64,000 bases of DNA from Duganella qianjiadongensis (GCF_009857915.1 NZ_WWCM01000005.1:233117-297116); one strand, 5' to 3'; numbered from the stretch's first letter, positions 27,861-35,956 are shown. A program made the numbers and translations. Notes: a model not told the origin generated them from the letters alone.

Positions 27861-30065
27861 ATGGAAATTAAAGTCAACTTTCTCGATAAGCTACGTCTCG
27901 AAGCTAAATTCGATGATTTTACGGTGATCGCCGATCAGCCCATCCGCTACAAGGGCGATGGCTCGGCACCGGGCCCGTTCGACTATTTTCTCGCTTCGTC
28001 GGCCCTGTGTGCTGCCTATTTCGTGAAGTTGTATTGCAATACGCGCAATATTCCAACTGAAAATATTCGTCTGTCACAGAATAATATTGTTGATCCGGAA
28101 AACCGCTATCAGCAGATATTCAAAATCCAGGTAGAGCTGCCGCCCGATATCTCGGCCAAGGACCGCGAAGGCATCTTGCGCTCCATCGACCGTTGCACGG
28201 TGAAGAAAGTGGTGCAGACCGGCCCTGAATTCGTCATCGAGGAGGTGGAGAATCTCGATGCCGACGCACAGTCGCTGCTGACGCTGAAACCGGATACCGA
28301 TGTGGCAACCTATATTCCCGGCAAGGATTTGCCGCTGGAACAGACCATCGCCAATATGTCGGGGCTGCTTGCCGAGATCGGCATCAAGATCGAAATCGCG
28401 TCGTGGCGCAATATCGTGCCGAATGTGTGGTCGCTGCATATCCGCGACGCCCATTCACCGATGTGCTTCACTAACGGCAAGGGCTCGACCAAGGAAAGTG
28501 CACTGGCTTCGGCGCTGGGCGAATACATCGAACGTACCAGCTGCAACCATTTCTATGCCGGATCCTACTGGGGCGTAGAGATCGCCAACGCCGAATTCGT
28601 TCATTACCCGACTGAACGCTGGTTCAAGCCGGGGCGTAAAGATGCCTTGCCTAAAGAAATACTCGATGAATACTGTCTGGATATCTACAACGCTGATGGC
28701 GAACTGCGCGGTTCGCATCTGATCGATACCAACTCGGGCAATGTGGCACGCGGCATCTGTTGCTTGCCGTATGTGCGCCAGTCCGATGGCGCGACGGTGT
28801 ATTTCCCGAGTAACCTGATCGAAAATCTGTTTGTCAGCAATGGCATGAGTGCAGGCAATACGCTGGCTGAAGCACAGGTGCAATGTCTGTCGGAAATCTT
28901 CGAGAGGGCGGTTAAACGGGAAATTCTGGAAGGCGAGATCGCCTTGCCGGACGTGCCGCCGGAAGTCCTGGCCAAGTACCCGGGCATCGTGGCCGGCATA
29001 CAGGGACTGGAGGAACAAGGTTTCCCTGTGCTGGTGAAGGATGCCTCGCTCGGCGGCCAGTATCCGGTGATGTGTGTGACGCTGATGAATCCCCGTACGG
29101 GCGGGGTATTTGCCTCGTTTGGCGCCCATCCTAGCTTCGAAGTGGCGCTTGAACGCAGCCTGACGGAGTTGCTGCAGGGACGTAGTTTCGAAGGCCTGAA
29201 CGATCTACCGCCGCCTACCTTCACCAGCAATGCCGTGACGGAACCTAACAATTTTGTCGAGCACTTTATTGATTCGAGTGGTCTGGTATCGTGGCGCTTC
29301 TTTAGTGCCAAGGCCGACTACGACTTCGTAGAATGGGATTTCACGGCGCAGGGGGCGGATGCCAATGCCGAGGAAGCCGCTGCCATGTTCGGCATTCTGG
29401 CCGGCATGGGCAAAGAATCCTACATGGCTGTCTATGATGAACTGGGCGCGGTAACCTGCCGCATACTGGTGCCCGGCTATTCGGAAGTGTATCCGGTAGA
29501 AGATCTGGTGTGGGACAACACCAACAAGGCTTTGCTGTTCCGCGAGGATGTGCTGAATCTGCACCGTCTCGATGACGCAGCGCTGGAAGCGTTGCTGGAC
29601 CGTCTGGAGAACAATGAACTGGACGAGTATGGCGATATAGCAACCCTGATCGGCATCGAATTTGATGAAAATACGGATTGGGGCCAACTGACTGTGCTGG
29701 AACTGAAACTGCTGATTCATCTGGCGCTGGGCCAGTTGGAAGACGCCCATGATCTGGTGGGCGCATTCCTGCAATACAACGACAATACGGTGGAGCGTCG
29801 CCTGTTCTACCAGGCACTGAATGCGGCGCTGGAGGTTGAACTGGACGACGAACTCGAAATGGCCGACTACGAAGCCAATTTCCGCCGCATGTTTGGACAG
29901 CCACGCATGGATGCTGTACTGGGCTCGCTGGACGGTAGCGTCAAGTTCCATGGCCTGACGCCGACCAGCATGCAGCTCGAAGGCCTGGACCGTCACCAGC
30001 GTCTGCTCGACAGCTACAAAAAACTGCATAGCGCGCGCGCCAGCTACGCCGCCAGCAAGAGCTAA
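27861..30065 (+). CDS. OsmC-YcaO fusion protein
   Basis: A 734-residue protein. Residues ~1-135 form an OsmC-like domain (DQPIRYKGDGSAPGPFDYFLASSALCAAYFVKLYC, with the family's conserved cysteine). Residues ~150-730 are a YcaO domain with the ATP-binding motifs KGSTKESALASALGEYIER and QCLSEIFERAVKREILEGE. YcaO proteins activate amide backbones with ATP; E. coli YcaO is linked to RimO-dependent methylthiolation of ribosomal protein S12. No peptide precursor or azoline-forming partner is next to it, which argues against a RiPP cluster. Confidence 0.9.
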   Translation: MEIKVNFLDKLRLEAKFDDFTVIADQPIRYKGDGSAPGPFDYFLASSALCAAYFVKLYCNTRNIPTENIRLSQNNIVDPENRYQQIFKIQVELPPDISAKDREGILRSIDRCTVKKVVQTGPEFVIEEVENLDADAQSLLTLKPDTDVATYIPGKDLPLEQTIANMSGLLAEIGIKIEIASWRNIVPNVWSLHIRDAHSPMCFTNGKGSTKESALASALGEYIERTSCNHFYAGSYWGVEIANAEFVHYPTERWFKPGRKDALPKEILDEYCLDIYNADGELRGSHLIDTNSGNVARGICCLPYVRQSDGATVYFPSNLIENLFVSNGMSAGNTLAEAQVQCLSEIFERAVKREILEGEIALPDVPPEVLAKYPGIVAGIQGLEEQGFPVLVKDASLGGQYPVMCVTLMNPRTGGVFASFGAHPSFEVALERSLTELLQGRSFEGLNDLPPPTFTSNAVTEPNNFVEHFIDSSGLVSWRFFSAKADYDFVEWDFTAQGADANAEEAAAMFGILAGMGKESYMAVYDELGAVTCRILVPGYSEVYPVEDLVWDNTNKALLFREDVLNLHRLDDAALEALLDRLENNELDEYGDIATLIGIEFDENTDWGQLTVLELKLLIHLALGQLEDAHDLVGAFLQYNDNTVERRLFYQALNAALEVELDDELEMADYEANFRRMFGQPRMDAVLGSLDGSVKFHGLTPTSMQLEGLDRHQRLLDSYKKLHSARASYAASKS

Positions 30066-30090
30066 AGGCGAGGGCGCTATGGGCTGTGCT

Positions 30091-30128
30091 CGCTAGCAGT
30101 GTGCTGCCAAGGTTGCACACTGCTAGCG
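30091..30128. terminator. Strong hairpin between convergent genes
   Basis: A perfect 14-bp stem (arms 30091-30104 and 30115-30128, sequence CGCTAGCAGTGTGC and its complement) with a 10-base loop. It lies between the end of the OsmC-YcaO gene and the stop of the convergent gene, which it overlaps by 6 bases. There is no T-run, so it is a putative bidirectional or Rho-assisted terminator. Confidence 0.6.
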
Positions 30129-30767
30129 GCGCAGGTTCGCTGCTGTGCCTTTCAACAAAATCCAGACAGACAACAGGCCCGTCAGCACTAAGCCTAAGGT
30201 AGCGGGCAGAGGAATCGGGCGGGCGGCATCATAAACCGGTGTCATGAATTCCAGTCTGTAATTCGGATTCAGGGCTGAAGTCAGCTCGAATTTGAATTGG
30301 AAAAATGCATTGAACTCCAGTGCGCCAAGTTCGGCCAGATAGCCTGCATTGGATCTGCAGCCCAGGGCGCAGAGGCTATTGAGGGTCGTGGGGTCTATAT
30401 TGATGCCGAAATTTATGAAAGCCAATTGATTTGCATTGGTAAATCGGGGCAGATTGGTCGTCTGTATATAAGTGCCTGCCGGATCATCGAAGAACTCATC
30501 TTTTTCCACGATACCCATATCCGCCTCGGTAATCTGGAGTTCTACCGGGTAGTTGATGTTGGCACGCAGGCCGACGCGCAGCAAAAAAGGCACTGCTGAA
30601 GTAAAACCGCAAGAGCCTCCGCAAAAGAATCCGGTGGGTATATCCAGCGTCTTAGGTGAGAAGGAAACGCTGGTGATTTTCAACAAATTCGAGTTGATGG
30701 GAAGAGCCAGACATCTATTGCTCAACATGAAGATCATTACACCAATTATCAGAAGTATCCTGCGCAT
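30123..30767 (-). CDS. Secreted protein with PEP-CTERM-like sorting tail
   Basis: A 214-residue protein with an N-terminal signal peptide (residues 1-~22, ...NRCLA) and a C-terminal tripartite tail: PIPLPATLGL, a hydrophobic helix (VLTGLLSVWILL) and basic residues (KGTAANLRR). The tail resembles PEP-CTERM/VPLPA sorting signals cleaved by an exosortase, but with PLPA instead of PEP. The middle region is beta-rich with two Cys pairs. Extracellular role unknown; an exosortase elsewhere in the genome would support this reading. Confidence 0.7.
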   Translation of the reverse strand: MRRILLIIGVMIFMLSNRCLALPINSNLLKITSVSFSPKTLDIPTGFFCGGSCGFTSAVPFLLRVGLRANINYPVELQITEADMGIVEKDEFFDDPAGTYIQTTNLPRFTNANQLAFINFGINIDPTTLNSLCALGCRSNAGYLAELGALEFNAFFQFKFELTSALNPNYRLEFMTPVYDAARPIPLPATLGLVLTGLLSVWILLKGTAANLRR

Positions 30768-31164
30768 GATTGCCTCCCGTCACAGCTGGTTAAATGAATG
30801 TGCCAGTGCCTGACACCCGCCGGATCGACACGCAATATTCATGCAAATGGTAATAAGGTGCTGATTTTATGGGCTTATCAGCGCAGCTCGGTGTCTACAG
30901 AATCTGCTCTGTAAGACCTGCCGACAGGGTATGAACATGCGGCCACTGCACTTACGCCATACCGCAGGGCTTCCATCACGCGCCACCACCATGCGACCGG
31001 CCACAGGGATTCGTGTAATCAAACCAATTATTTGATGTTTCGCTGATCTAGCGCAAATTCCATTTTTCGCTTGCAAGCATGGTTGTTCTGCTAATTTGAC
31101 GGAGAACAACTATATCAACGCTCCGCCGATTAGTTCAGTACTACTACAACTATCAGGAGACTAC
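30768..31164. other. Intergenic region upstream of amylase
   Basis: About 400 bases with no convincing gene. It must hold the divergent promoters of the PEP-CTERM-like gene and the amylase gene; a GGAG ribosome site (TCAGGAGACTAC) lies just before the amylase ATG. No repeat or RNA gene recognised. Confidence 0.5.
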
Positions 31165-32433
31165 ATGCGTCAGAAATTTTTCCTCATGGCGTCCTTGGCC
31201 TTGCTTCTCAGCACCGCCAGCGACGCTGTGACACCACCCGAACAGGCCGTAGGCAGCCGCGCAATATTGTTGCAGGGTTTTCACTGGAATTCGGCCAATT
31301 ATGCCTATCCAAGCTGGTACAACACGCTCGCTGGCAAGGCGTCCGATATCCAGAGTCTGGGATTTACCCACGTCTGGTTCCCGCCACCGTCCGATTCGTC
31401 GGCAAGCCAAGGCTATATGCCAAGGCAGCTCAACAGTCTGAATTCATCGTACGGCAGCAGTGCCGAACTGCAGGCAGCGGTGTCGGCCATGACTAGCCGT
31501 GGCATACGCGCGGTGGTCGACCTTGTCGTCAATCATAGGGTGGGCTCGACCGGATGGTATGACTTCACCAATCCTACGTGGTCGCAATATACGATCGTCA
31601 ACAATGACGAATGCTATTGTGGCTGGGGCAATCCCGATACCGGCCAGGGCTTCAGCGCGGCGCGTGATCTTGACCACAAGAATGTGGCGGAAGTCCAGAA
31701 CGGCATCACGTCCTGGCTTAACAATGTGCTGAAGCCGGTTGGTTTCAGCGGTATCCGCTTTGATTACGTTAAAGGCTTCGGCGCCCAATACGCGGGGCAG
31801 TATGCCGATGCGTTTGGCGCACAATTGTGCGTGGGCGAGATGTGGCCGGATACCTTCGACTTGAACAATCTGAATGCGAACCGTCAGGCCATCATGGACT
31901 GGATCAACGGCACCGGGAATAACTGCGGCGCGTTCGATTTCACCACCAAGGGCATACTGAATGATGCGCTGGCCAACGGCAACTATTGGCGCCTGAAGGA
32001 CACGTCGGGCAAGCCGGCGGGCGCTATCGGCTGGTGGCCGGCCATGTCGGTGACCTTCGTTGATAATCATGACACCGGTCCGGCAGAGAGTTGCGGCAGC
32101 GGCCAGAATCTGTGGCCCGTGCCATGCGGTTCGGTGATGGAAGGATACGCTTATGTGTTGACGCACCCGGGAATTCCCAGCGTCTTTTATCCGCACATCT
32201 ATAACTGGAGTCTGGAGACGCCGATCCGAGCGCTGATCGGTGCACGCAAGGCGGCCGACGTGACATCGACGTCGCCAGTTGCCATCCAGCAGGCGACTCA
32301 GGGTCTGTACGCGGCCATTATCACTGGCAATAGCGGTAAGCTGGCTATGAAGATCGGCCCGAATAGCTGGTCGCCGGGCGGTGGCTGGAAGCTGATGACT
32401 TCGGGGAATAATTACGCTGTGTGGATGCAGTAA
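31165..32433 (+). CDS. Secreted alpha-amylase, plant-type GH13 (subfamily 6-like)
   Basis: A 422-residue alpha-1,4-glucan hydrolase with a signal peptide (MRQKFFLMASLALLLSTASDA). The catalytic nucleophile Asp is in GIRFDYVKGF, the acid/base Glu in VGEMWPD and the third Asp in FVDNHDTG; the calcium/first-region motif is DLVVNHRVG. The N-terminal LLQGFHWNSA, THVWFPPPSDS and GYMPRQL and the short C-terminal sheet (WKLMTSGNNYAVW) closely follow plant alpha-amylases (GH13_6) rather than the usual bacterial secreted type. It is the last gene before the dif-like site. Confidence 0.92.
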   Translation: MRQKFFLMASLALLLSTASDAVTPPEQAVGSRAILLQGFHWNSANYAYPSWYNTLAGKASDIQSLGFTHVWFPPPSDSSASQGYMPRQLNSLNSSYGSSAELQAAVSAMTSRGIRAVVDLVVNHRVGSTGWYDFTNPTWSQYTIVNNDECYCGWGNPDTGQGFSAARDLDHKNVAEVQNGITSWLNNVLKPVGFSGIRFDYVKGFGAQYAGQYADAFGAQLCVGEMWPDTFDLNNLNANRQAIMDWINGTGNNCGAFDFTTKGILNDALANGNYWRLKDTSGKPAGAIGWWPAMSVTFVDNHDTGPAESCGSGQNLWPVPCGSVMEGYAYVLTHPGIPSVFYPHIYNWSLETPIRALIGARKAADVTSTSPVAIQQATQGLYAAIITGNSGKLAMKIGPNSWSPGGGWKLMTSGNNYAVWMQ

Positions 32434-32451
32434 ATTATGTTGAATACGGAG

Positions 32452-32479
32452 GGATGCGTGACCAGCAGGTCACGCATCC
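32452..32479 (+). terminator. Hairpin after amylase gene
   Basis: Perfect 12-bp stem GGATGCGTGACC / GGTCACGCATCC with a 4-base loop, 18 bases after the amylase stop and 15 bases before the dif-like site. No T-run follows, so termination is likely but not certain. Confidence 0.6.
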
Positions 32480-32493
32480 TCATGCTAGGCAGA

Positions 32494-32527
32494 ATTTCGC
32501 ATAATTTACGTTTTCCGAAGCTCGGCC
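32494..32527 (+). repeat. attL: left dif-like Xer site plus phage inverted-repeat arm
   Basis: ATTTCGCATAA (32494-32504) matches the XerC half of dif, followed by a 6-base centre TTTACG (32505-32510) and a poor XerD-like half. CGAAGCTCGGCC (32516-32527) is nearly the reverse complement of GGCCGAACTTCG at 44680-44691. It pairs with the site at 44686-44713 as the two ends of the prophage. Confidence 0.75.
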
Positions 32528-32553
32528 TTTTACTGCCTATTGGCGCATGAAAC

Positions 32554-32865
32554 CTAGGCTACATGCGGGCCGTAGCCCAATAGGAGGTTACGAAAAGACA
32601 CGGAAAATTTTTCCGAAATTCCCTTCCAGAAGTCCATCTGCGCAGCATTCTTTGCGCGCTCAATCTGACCATCCGCATATACGGCGTGGCCGTCAATTCC
32701 CAAAATCTCTCCGACCTTCATTGACACTTCGATACCAAAGGCCGAACGGCCATGACGGTAGGCGATGATGGTTGACGTTACGACTCCGAACAATTTAGCC
32801 AGTGCGTAGTCCGATGGAAGGTCAAGTTTCGCCTTGACCGCATCCAGGTATTCCGTGGTTTTCAT
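32554..32865 (-). CDS. HTH repressor-like protein (DUF3693-type)
   Basis: A 103-residue protein with an N-terminal helix-turn-helix (LPSDYALAKLFGVVTSTIIAYRHGR, residues ~17-41) followed by VGEILGIDGHAVYADGQIERAK, the pattern of DUF3693-type regulators found at the edges of filamentous phages. It is divergent from the phage early operon, with a 13-bp inverted repeat between them, so it is the likely lysogeny repressor. Its ribosome site TAGGAGAG lies in the 10-mer GCCCTAGGAG that also precedes the first early gene. Confidence 0.75.
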   Translation of the reverse strand: MKTTEYLDAVKAKLDLPSDYALAKLFGVVTSTIIAYRHGRSAFGIEVSMKVGEILGIDGHAVYADGQIERAKNAAQMDFWKGISEKFSVSFRNLLLGYGPHVA

Positions 32866-32915
32866 GTAGCTCTCCTAGGGCTAGGCCGTCTAGGGATAGA
32901 CGGCATAGGGCGTAG

Positions 32916-32982
32916 CATAACTGCACAGCGTGCGACATACAACGACTGCAAACCGTTGCTATATGCAGACTGTGCAGTTATG
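32916..32982. promoter_or_regulatory. Candidate repressor operator: 13-bp inverted repeat
   Basis: CATAACTGCACAG (32916-32928) and its exact reverse complement (32970-32982), 41 bases apart, in the divergent control region between the repressor and early genes. A further hairpin, GCCGTCTA-GGGA-TAGACGGC, sits at 32885-32904 in the repressor leader. Binding is inferred. Confidence 0.55.
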
Positions 32983-33015
32983 ATGCCGTTGTCGCGCGGG
33001 AAATCTTAACGCCTT

Positions 33016-33081
33016 CCTAGGGCAAACCGGTTAGCTACCGGCTCCCGTGCGGCTTTCTGCCCTGGGAAACATTGCCCTAGG
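33016..33081 (+). promoter_or_regulatory. Structured leader of the phage early operon overlapping its ribosome site
   Basis: Outer arms CCTAGGGCA (33016-33024) and TGCCCTAGG (33073-33081) enclose an inner hairpin CCGGT-TAGCT-ACCGG (33027-33041). The 3' outer arm overlaps the ribosome site TAGGAGG of the next gene, so pairing could block translation. It could instead be part of the rolling-circle origin. Confidence 0.45.
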
Positions 33082-33088
33082 AGGCCGT

Positions 33089-33310
33089 ATGTCTGTCACA
33101 ACTTCTTACAAAACAGCTACCTTTTCCCCTGCTGAGTGCTTCGCCGTTGTACGCGGCCTGCGCACCCGCATCGATCTGCTGACCGCCCAGCTGGCGGCCA
33201 CCGTGGCAACCGGCGACGAACCGGAATCCCCCTATCTGGAACAACAACTGGCCGCCGCGCATGACGCGCTGGCCCAGCTCAACGGCCTGCCGTTCATGGT
33301 GCGCGTATGA
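33089..33310 (+). CDS. Small early phage protein
   Basis: A 73-residue protein beginning MSVTTSYKTATFSPAE, with ribosome site TAGGAGG 5 bases before the ATG. An upstream in-frame ATG at 33047 lies inside the structured leader and is unlikely to be used. Mostly helical, no membrane segment (AHDALAQLNGLPF near the end). Stop overlaps the next start (ATGA). Unknown function. Confidence 0.65.
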   Translation: MSVTTSYKTATFSPAECFAVVRGLRTRIDLLTAQLAATVATGDEPESPYLEQQLAAAHDALAQLNGLPFMVRV

Positions 33311-33489
33311 GCGCCCGCTATGTTGTTGAACTGGATGAAGTTGACCTTCGACTTATCGCCGTGCTGTTACTGATCGAAATTGACAAGGTCGAGGACCAGG
33401 TGAGGATGTCTCCGAAGCTGTTAAAACCACGTCTGCGAGCGTTGCGCCGCGCATTCAACAAGATCGAAGCAGTGGGAGCACCGGTATGA
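33307..33489 (+). CDS. Small early phage protein
   Basis: A 60-residue basic helical protein (LLLIEIDKVEDQVRM, LLKPRLRALRRAF). ATGA overlaps on both sides couple it to its neighbours. No family recognised; a nucleic-acid or partner-protein role would fit the basic C-terminal helix but is a guess. Confidence 0.55.
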   Translation: MSARYVVELDEVDLRLIAVLLLIEIDKVEDQVRMSPKLLKPRLRALRRAFNKIEAVGAPV

Positions 33490-33827
33490 GGACCATCGGT
33501 GTTGCAGTGGGGGAGGCGGTGGCTGGCGCCTTGATCTTGCAGCTGATCAAGGCGCATCCGGACGAGTTTGCGGAGTTTTGCGAATCACTTAGTGCGCGAC
33601 GCGAGGCCAAAGCCGCCGGCAAAGCTTATGAGGGGGATAAGGAGTTTTTCGGCGGTATCGAATCTTCCCTGGTATCCAGCCATGAGGGCCGCTGCGGTAA
33701 CGCCAACGCAGACGACACCAGCAAGGCAGACCAATCTGCTATGCATCACATTCGCGGCCTCTGTGGCTGCTTTATTCGTTGCTTGGGACTGCGTCAGCAA
33801 GCCCGAAAGCATGTCGGGGAGAGCTGA
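33486..33827 (+). CDS. Small early phage protein, overlapped by an antisense gene
   Basis: A 113-residue frame starting at an ATGA overlap. The first ~50 residues (VAVGEAVAGALILQLIKAHPDEFAEF) look like a protein; the second half is composition-poor and lies antisense to the membrane-protein gene at 33585-33902. Only one of the two may be expressed as full-length protein. Uncertain. Confidence 0.4.
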   Translation: MRTIGVAVGEAVAGALILQLIKAHPDEFAEFCESLSARREAKAAGKAYEGDKEFFGGIESSLVSSHEGRCGNANADDTSKADQSAMHHIRGLCGCFIRCLGLRQQARKHVGES

Positions 33828-33902
33828 AATGATCTTCTCCACATTCTCCGGTGTATCCCAGCCACTTGGCCCTGATCGCTTCACATGGATTTCTTCGTCC
33901 AT
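33585..33902 (-). CDS. Small two-helix membrane protein on the opposite strand
   Basis: A 105-residue protein with two hydrophobic helices (LVCLAGVVCVGVTAAALMAG, ~60-79, and LLIPLISFAGGFGLA, ~87-101) and a cytoplasmic-type acidic N-terminus (MDEEIHVKRSG). A strong ribosome site AGGAGAGG precedes the ATG at 33902. It is the only minus-strand gene inside the early block and overlaps the plus-strand frame 33486-33827. The size and topology would fit a superinfection-exclusion, holin-like or virion membrane protein; not distinguishable here. Confidence 0.55.
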   Translation of the reverse strand: MDEEIHVKRSGPSGWDTPENVEKIISALPDMLSGLLTQSQATNKAATEAANVMHSRLVCLAGVVCVGVTAAALMAGYQGRFDTAEKLLIPLISFAGGFGLASRTK

Positions 33903-33947
33903 GACCTCTCCTGTTGTTAAAACCGCCAGTGTAGCAGGAGGGGTGCT

Positions 33948-34208
33948 ATGACCGCAGATCTCGTCCTATCCCTACCGCCCGAGCTGTGCAGGGCGTATTC
34001 CCCCACCGAAGTGATCATTCAGGAAATGGGCTACGCGGCCGACCTGCTGCTGCGGGCCGAGCAGTCCCTGAGCCGTGAGTTCGACGTTCTGCGGGCCGGT
34101 GGCGTGGTGATCGACTATCAGGCCACCCAGCTGCTGTCCACGCAGCTGGTGCGCATGTCGGCCCAGCTGACCATGCTGGCCCTGCGCTGCGTGGAGGGCC
34201 GCGCATGA
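33948..34208 (+). CDS. Small early phage protein upstream of Rep
   Basis: An 86-residue helical protein (VIIQEMGYAADLLLRAEQSL, LLSTQLVRMSAQLTMLALR) with an AGGAGG ribosome site 7 bases before the ATG. Its stop overlaps the Rep start (ATGA), so the two are translationally coupled, which suggests a role in replication control. Family not recognised. Confidence 0.6.
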   Translation: MTADLVLSLPPELCRAYSPTEVIIQEMGYAADLLLRAEQSLSREFDVLRAGGVVIDYQATQLLSTQLVRMSAQLTMLALRCVEGRA

Positions 34209-35548
34209 TCGCCGCCAGCCACACCGCACAACCGGCCTCTAATATCCTTGGTAGTAGTGGTAAATCGCTGTACGGGGCACAGCAAGCCGGAATTCCGCTG
34301 TCCGGTATCCACAAGGCCAAGAGCCTGAAATATGACCTGCTGCGTGAATCCAGTTCGCTTCTGTTCGACCGTGAGAAGCAAGCCGCGGAGCAGCACCCTA
34401 CGTGCTGGTGCCATGGTGGTGTGCCAAACGCCTCCGATACCATCGATCTGCTGCGCCGCCGCGATGGAGAATCGGCGCGCATGTCGGGGATCATCACATG
34501 CAAGAACGTGTGGGCATGCCCAGTGTGCAGCTCCCGCATCTGCGTTACGCGGCAGGGTGAAGTCGAGCAGGCCATGAAGGCCCATATCGCCAACGGCGGC
34601 TATGTGTTCCTCATGACCCGCACATTCCCGCATGAGCTGGATATGCCGCTGGCCGATCTGCTGCAGAAGGAGGGAAAAGCCCGTACCCTGTTCCGGAACT
34701 CTCGCCGCTGGCGCGATGGCAAGGGTGCCCGCACCGGCTATATCTGCAGTCTTGAGGTCACATTGGGGGAGCGCAGCGGGTGGCACCCACATACCCATGA
34801 GCTGATATTCGCCACGCCTGACGCCTTCGGTGACACACGGGAAGAGCAGGGCGGCCGCCTAATGTCGCGCCTGATCGACGAACTGAAAGAGGCATGGTAT
34901 CTGGCCCTGCGCAAAGTTGGCCTGTGCGACCAGAGCGAAATGTCCGACGTGCTAGCACATGGCTTAGACGTACGCGGCGGCCAGTACGCCGCAGAATACA
35001 TTTCGAAGTTTGGTAAGGACCAGAAGTGGGGCTTGTCGAACGAGATCACCAGGCACGCGGCAAAGACTGGCGGTGGCCTGAAAGGGCTACATCCGTTCCA
35101 GCTGCTGATGATGTCGATGGCGGGCGATATTGTCGCCGGCCAGAAGTTCCGTGAGTACGTGGCAGCCTTCCAAGGAAAGCGGATGCTGTCATGGTCCAAA
35201 GGGTTGAAAAAGCTGCTGCTCGGACTGGAGGATATCGCGGACGAAGATATGGCCGATGACCAGCTGCCCGACGAAGTGTCGGTCGCAAAGCTCACCAGTG
35301 AGGAAATATCGATTCTCCGGAAGCGCGGCTTGTTCGGTAATTTCCTCGGGTTCGTTGCTGAGTATTGCGGTGATCCGGAAACCGCGAAGGCTGACATCGA
35401 CGCCTATTTTGCGTGGGCCCGGACGATCCCACCCAATCGGCGCGGGTTGGTGAAAGTTAAGATGTGGTCCCGCGGCGCCGCCGACCCAGCCTTTGCTGCA
35501 AAGGGGCGCGGCTTTATGTTTGTGGATCAGGAAAAGAGGATGGCATGA
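34205..35548 (+). CDS. Rolling-circle replication initiator (Rep_1-type HUH endonuclease)
   Basis: A 447-residue Rep. Motif 1 is VFLMTRTFPHELD (~136), the metal-binding HUH motif 2 is GWHPHTHELIF (~194) and the catalytic Tyr motif 3 is YAAEYISKFGKD (~261), in the order found in pUB110/pC194-type Rep_1 proteins. A Cys pair (ACPVCSS, ~100) plus nearby Cys residues (CWCHGG, CKNVW) form a likely zinc knuckle before motif 1, as is usual in this family. It should nick a double-strand origin and prime rolling-circle replication. PM2 also uses a rolling-circle initiator (P12), but of another subfamily. Confidence 0.85.
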   Translation: MIAASHTAQPASNILGSSGKSLYGAQQAGIPLSGIHKAKSLKYDLLRESSSLLFDREKQAAEQHPTCWCHGGVPNASDTIDLLRRRDGESARMSGIITCKNVWACPVCSSRICVTRQGEVEQAMKAHIANGGYVFLMTRTFPHELDMPLADLLQKEGKARTLFRNSRRWRDGKGARTGYICSLEVTLGERSGWHPHTHELIFATPDAFGDTREEQGGRLMSRLIDELKEAWYLALRKVGLCDQSEMSDVLAHGLDVRGGQYAAEYISKFGKDQKWGLSNEITRHAAKTGGGLKGLHPFQLLMMSMAGDIVAGQKFREYVAAFQGKRMLSWSKGLKKLLLGLEDIADEDMADDQLPDEVSVAKLTSEEISILRKRGLFGNFLGFVAEYCGDPETAKADIDAYFAWARTIPPNRRGLVKVKMWSRGAADPAFAAKGRGFMFVDQEKRMA

Positions 35549-35817
35549 AGAAGATCGTTAGCGCTGCATCAGCGGATTTCGTAGAACTGAGCATCTCACG
35601 TGCCCATGCACAGCAGATATCGAATCTGAAAAGCACCAATAGCCGCTGGGGAACTCAGCCCAAAATGATGACGGAAATTATCAGAGACCTACAGGAAATG
35701 GGAATGATCGCATGGACACGTTTCACCCCATCGACGTTGTACCCCACGAATCTAGGTCTGGCTGCTTTGAATTTATATCTTGCGTACGGAGGCGAAATAG
35801 ATGGAAGAGAAAGTTAA
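35545..35817 (+). CDS. Small phage protein, possible winged-helix-like
   Basis: A 90-residue protein whose ATG overlaps the Rep stop (ATGA). LKSTNSRWGTQPKMMTEIIRDLQEMGMIAWTRFTPSTLYPTNLGLAALN has the helix-turn-helix then strand-turn-strand order of a winged helix, with a GLAAL C-terminal helix. DNA binding is an inference. Overlaps the next gene by 17 bases. Confidence 0.55.
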   Translation: MKKIVSAASADFVELSISRAHAQQISNLKSTNSRWGTQPKMMTEIIRDLQEMGMIAWTRFTPSTLYPTNLGLAALNLYLAYGGEIDGRES

Positions 35818-35956
35818 GGCGCTGGTCGCCGGCATGTACATGATGCCGGCCGCAGCCAAGGCGGCATTGCAGGAAATGGGCGCGGAATTCGACCGGCTGC
35901 GCACAGAAGTTGACCAGGTCAAAACCCAACAGAAGGAGTGCTGTAAATGCAAGTAA
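35801..35956 (+). CDS. 51-residue phage protein ending in a Cys cluster
   Basis: Starts at ATG 35801 inside the preceding gene's end. A helical, acidic peptide (LQEMGAEFDRLRTEVDQVK) with a short C-terminal Cys triad (KECCKCK) before the stop. Overlaps the next start at 35947. Probably expressed because the overlaps are regular, but the family is unknown. Confidence 0.5.
   Translation: MEEKVKALVAGMYMMPAAAKAALQEMGAEFDRLRTEVDQVKTQQKECCKCK

Noticed and set aside
33016..33081. Resemblance of GGGCAAACC to the start of a c-di-GMP-I riboswitch
   Set aside because: The downstream conserved GACGCAAAGCC part is missing, so only a generic structured leader is supported.
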